Shown piece by piece: positions 4,990 to 6,572 of a stretch of 6,572 nt of DNA (position 1 is the stretch's first letter; each line of letters opens with the position of its first letter). This DNA comes from Chloroflexota bacterium (lineage in GTDB: Bacteria > Chloroflexota > Anaerolineae > Aggregatilineales > Phototrophicaceae). The notes under the pieces are model-generated. The model saw only the letters and a program-made list of their open reading frames with translations. It made no database searches and was not told the DNA's origin. A program made the translations under genes and the position numbers. The stretch is from NCBI GenBank assembly GCA_003242205.1, contig QGUR01000258.1, positions 1-6,572 on the forward strand. The letters run 5' to 3'.

Positions 4990-6572
4990 AACGCTCGCTG
5001 GCGCTGTGCCTGCTCTTATTGACCTTCCTCTGGGGGAATGCCGTGTACGCCGTCGAGACGACCATTCTGGTGCTACCCGATAAAGCCTTCTATCGCCCCG
5101 GCGAAACCGTCACGCTACACGTGTCTGCCAGCACGGGCGCGCGCGTGGAAGCGACCATTCGTTATTTGGACGAAACGATCACCACGCTCTCCGCGCCGGT
5201 TGCGGAGGGCGCTGCCCGGCTGGAATGGCAGCCTGAACCGCTTGCGCCGCGCGGCTACGGCGTGGACATTCGCCTGCTGGATGCGGACGGCCTCGAACTC
5301 GCCACGACATCGACCGCGTTCGACGTGCTGGAGCGCTGGATACAGGCCCCGCGCTACGGCTTCCTGAGCGAATTCAAACCCGGACGCGACAACGCGGACG
5401 AGACGATGAGCTGGGCCGCGCAGTACCATGTCAACGGGTTACAGTTCTACGACTGGCAGTACCGGCATGAGACGCTGTTGCCCCCATCGGAACCGTATGT
5501 CGATGTGCTGGGGCGCGAGCTGTCACTGGAAACGGTGAAGCGGCTGATCGACGCGGCGCACGAGCGCAATATCGCCGCCATGCCCTACACGGCGATTTAC
5601 GGCGCGTCGATGGCCTTCTACCGCGAGCATCCCGACTGGGCTTTGTTCAGCAGCGGCGAGCGCCCGTTCGAATTTGGCGAAAACTTCCTCATCATCATGG
5701 ACCCGACGCCGGGTTCGCCGTGGGCGACGCACCTGCTGGGCGAATTTGCGCGCGTGCTGGATGAAACGGCGTTCGACGGCATCCACATCGACCAGTACGG
5801 CGCGCCGATGCGCGGACGCAACAGCGCCGGGGAGATGGTCTCGCTCGAACAGGTTTTCCCGGCGTTCATCAACGAAGCGGCGGCGCTGGTCGAGGCGAAA
5901 CGCGGCGACGATAGCGTGGTGCTGTTCAACGCCGTGCGTAACTGGCCGGTCGCGGCGGTTGCGCCGTCCGATGTGGACGCGGTCTACATCGAGGTCTGGG
6001 ACCCGTACCGCCATTTCATGGATCTGCCGCGGCTGGTCAGCCGGGCGCAGGAACTCGGTGGCGGCAAACCGGTCATCATCGCCGCCTACATTCACCCGGA
6101 TCGCCCGCACAACGTTCGCCTCGCCAACGCGCTGATCTTCGCCAGCGGCGGCTATCATCTGGAACTGGGCGAGCCGGGCGCGATGCTGGCCGACCCGTAT
6201 TTCCCGCAGTTTGGCATGATGGCCCCCGACGTTCAGGCGACGACGCGCGCCTATTACGACTTCCTCGTGCGCTACGAGAACGTGCTGGCGCTCGGCACGA
6301 CCGGCGCTCCCGACCGCGCCGCCGCGCTCGCCATCGAAGGCGTGATGACCAACACGCGCCGCTCTCGCGACCGTGTCGCCGTGATCGCGCGGCGTGGAGA
6401 GGGGCGCGAAACCTTCAGCCTGATCAACCTGATGGGCATCGGCGGCGAGTTATGGGACGAACCGCTGCCCAACGGCCCGACGCCGCTGCGCGACCTGCCG
6501 GTGCAACTGCGCGTCGATGCGCCTGTAGAACGCCTGTGGTACGCCTCGCCCGACGACCGCGACCCACAGGCG
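4986..6572 (+). CDS. Secreted GH66 glycoside hydrolase (dextranase-like), 3' end cut by window edge
   Basis: From ATG at 4986 the frame stays open for 529 codons to the window edge. Residues 1-22 are a Sec signal peptide (MKRS, Leu-rich core, AVYA then VET). Residues 23-120 look like the N-terminal beta-sandwich of GH66. The catalytic barrel starts about residue 124 with YGFLSEF, then NGLQFYDWQYRHETLLPP, YVDVLGRELS, and AMPYTAIYGAS. FDGIHIDQYG carries D269, the expected nucleophile, and VYIEVW carries E336, the expected acid/base. Their 67-residue spacing is close to that recalled for Streptococcus mutans dextranase (D385, E453). From about residue 430 (NTRRSRDRVAVIAR, INLMGIGG) comes a C-terminal beta domain. 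GH66 members are endo-1,6-alpha-glucanases or cycloisomaltooligosaccharide glucanotransferases. No CBM35-sized insert is apparent between E336 and the beta domain, which favours a dextranase, though that is inferred. The gene is coupled by ATGA to permease 2. Confidence 0.88.
   Translation, partial: MKRSLALCLLLLTFLWGNAVYAVETTILVLPDKAFYRPGETVTLHVSASTGARVEATIRYLDETITTLSAPVAEGAARLEWQPEPLAPRGYGVDIRLLDADGLELATTSTAFDVLERWIQAPRYGFLSEFKPGRDNADETMSWAAQYHVNGLQFYDWQYRHETLLPPSEPYVDVLGRELSLETVKRLIDAAHERNIAAMPYTAIYGASMAFYREHPDWALFSSGERPFEFGENFLIIMDPTPGSPWATHLLGEFARVLDETAFDGIHIDQYGAPMRGRNSAGEMVSLEQVFPAFINEAAALVEAKRGDDSVVLFNAVRNWPVAAVAPSDVDAVYIEVWDPYRHFMDLPRLVSRAQELGGGKPVIIAAYIHPDRPHNVRLANALIFASGGYHLELGEPGAMLADPYFPQFGMMAPDVQATTRAYYDFLVRYENVLALGTTGAPDRAAALAIEGVMTNTRRSRDRVAVIARRGEGRETFSLINLMGIGGELWDEPLPNGPTPLRDLPVQLRVDAPVERLWYASPDDRDPQA

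Noticed and set aside
5523..6158. 211-codon minus-strand frame opposite the GH66 gene
   Set aside because: Antisense shadow; the plus strand carries the GH66 catalytic motifs throughout this stretch.

Overview
The window is a GC-rich bacterial sugar-utilisation locus whose codons mostly end in G or C, apart from short AT-rich stretches at promoters. Order and style suggest Chloroflexota (Anaerolineae-like): a CUT1-type sugar transporter without its own ATPase, a ROK-family regulator, and an intergenic region packed with C-rich palindromic repeats. The phylum is an inference from general resemblance and was not tested by a search.

Layout. Positions 1-144 (minus strand) hold the first 48 codons of galT, galactose-1-phosphate uridylyltransferase, which runs off the left edge. 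A divergent control region (145-313) carries a probable galT promoter, a near-consensus sigma70 promoter facing right, and an imperfect palindrome that abuts the start codon of the next gene. Positions 314-1492 encode a ROK-family repressor. After a 127-bp gap containing a second copy of part of that palindrome, 1620-2858 encodes a secreted sugar-binding protein. A 311-bp gap (2859-3169) is filled by a repeat element bounded by imperfect terminal inverted repeats and containing several hairpins. Then come two sugar ABC permeases (3170-4141 and 4144-4989) and, overlapping by ATGA, a secreted glycoside hydrolase of family GH66 (from 4986, running off the right edge).

How the parts fit. GH66 enzymes are endo-dextranases or cycloisomaltooligosaccharide glucanotransferases. 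The simplest reading is a system that cuts alpha-1,6-glucan (dextran or a related polymer) outside the cell, captures the isomalto-oligosaccharides with the binding protein, and imports them through the two permeases, powered by a shared MalK/MsmK-type ATPase encoded elsewhere. The ROK protein is the likely substrate-responsive repressor, acting at the palindrome over its own transcription start and possibly at the partial copy upstream of the binding-protein gene. Substrate assignment rests on the GH66 gene and its translational coupling to the permease. The divergent galT may be linked to galactose metabolism or may simply be a neighbour.

No tRNA, rRNA, CRISPR array, transposase gene or convincing intrinsic terminator was seen.
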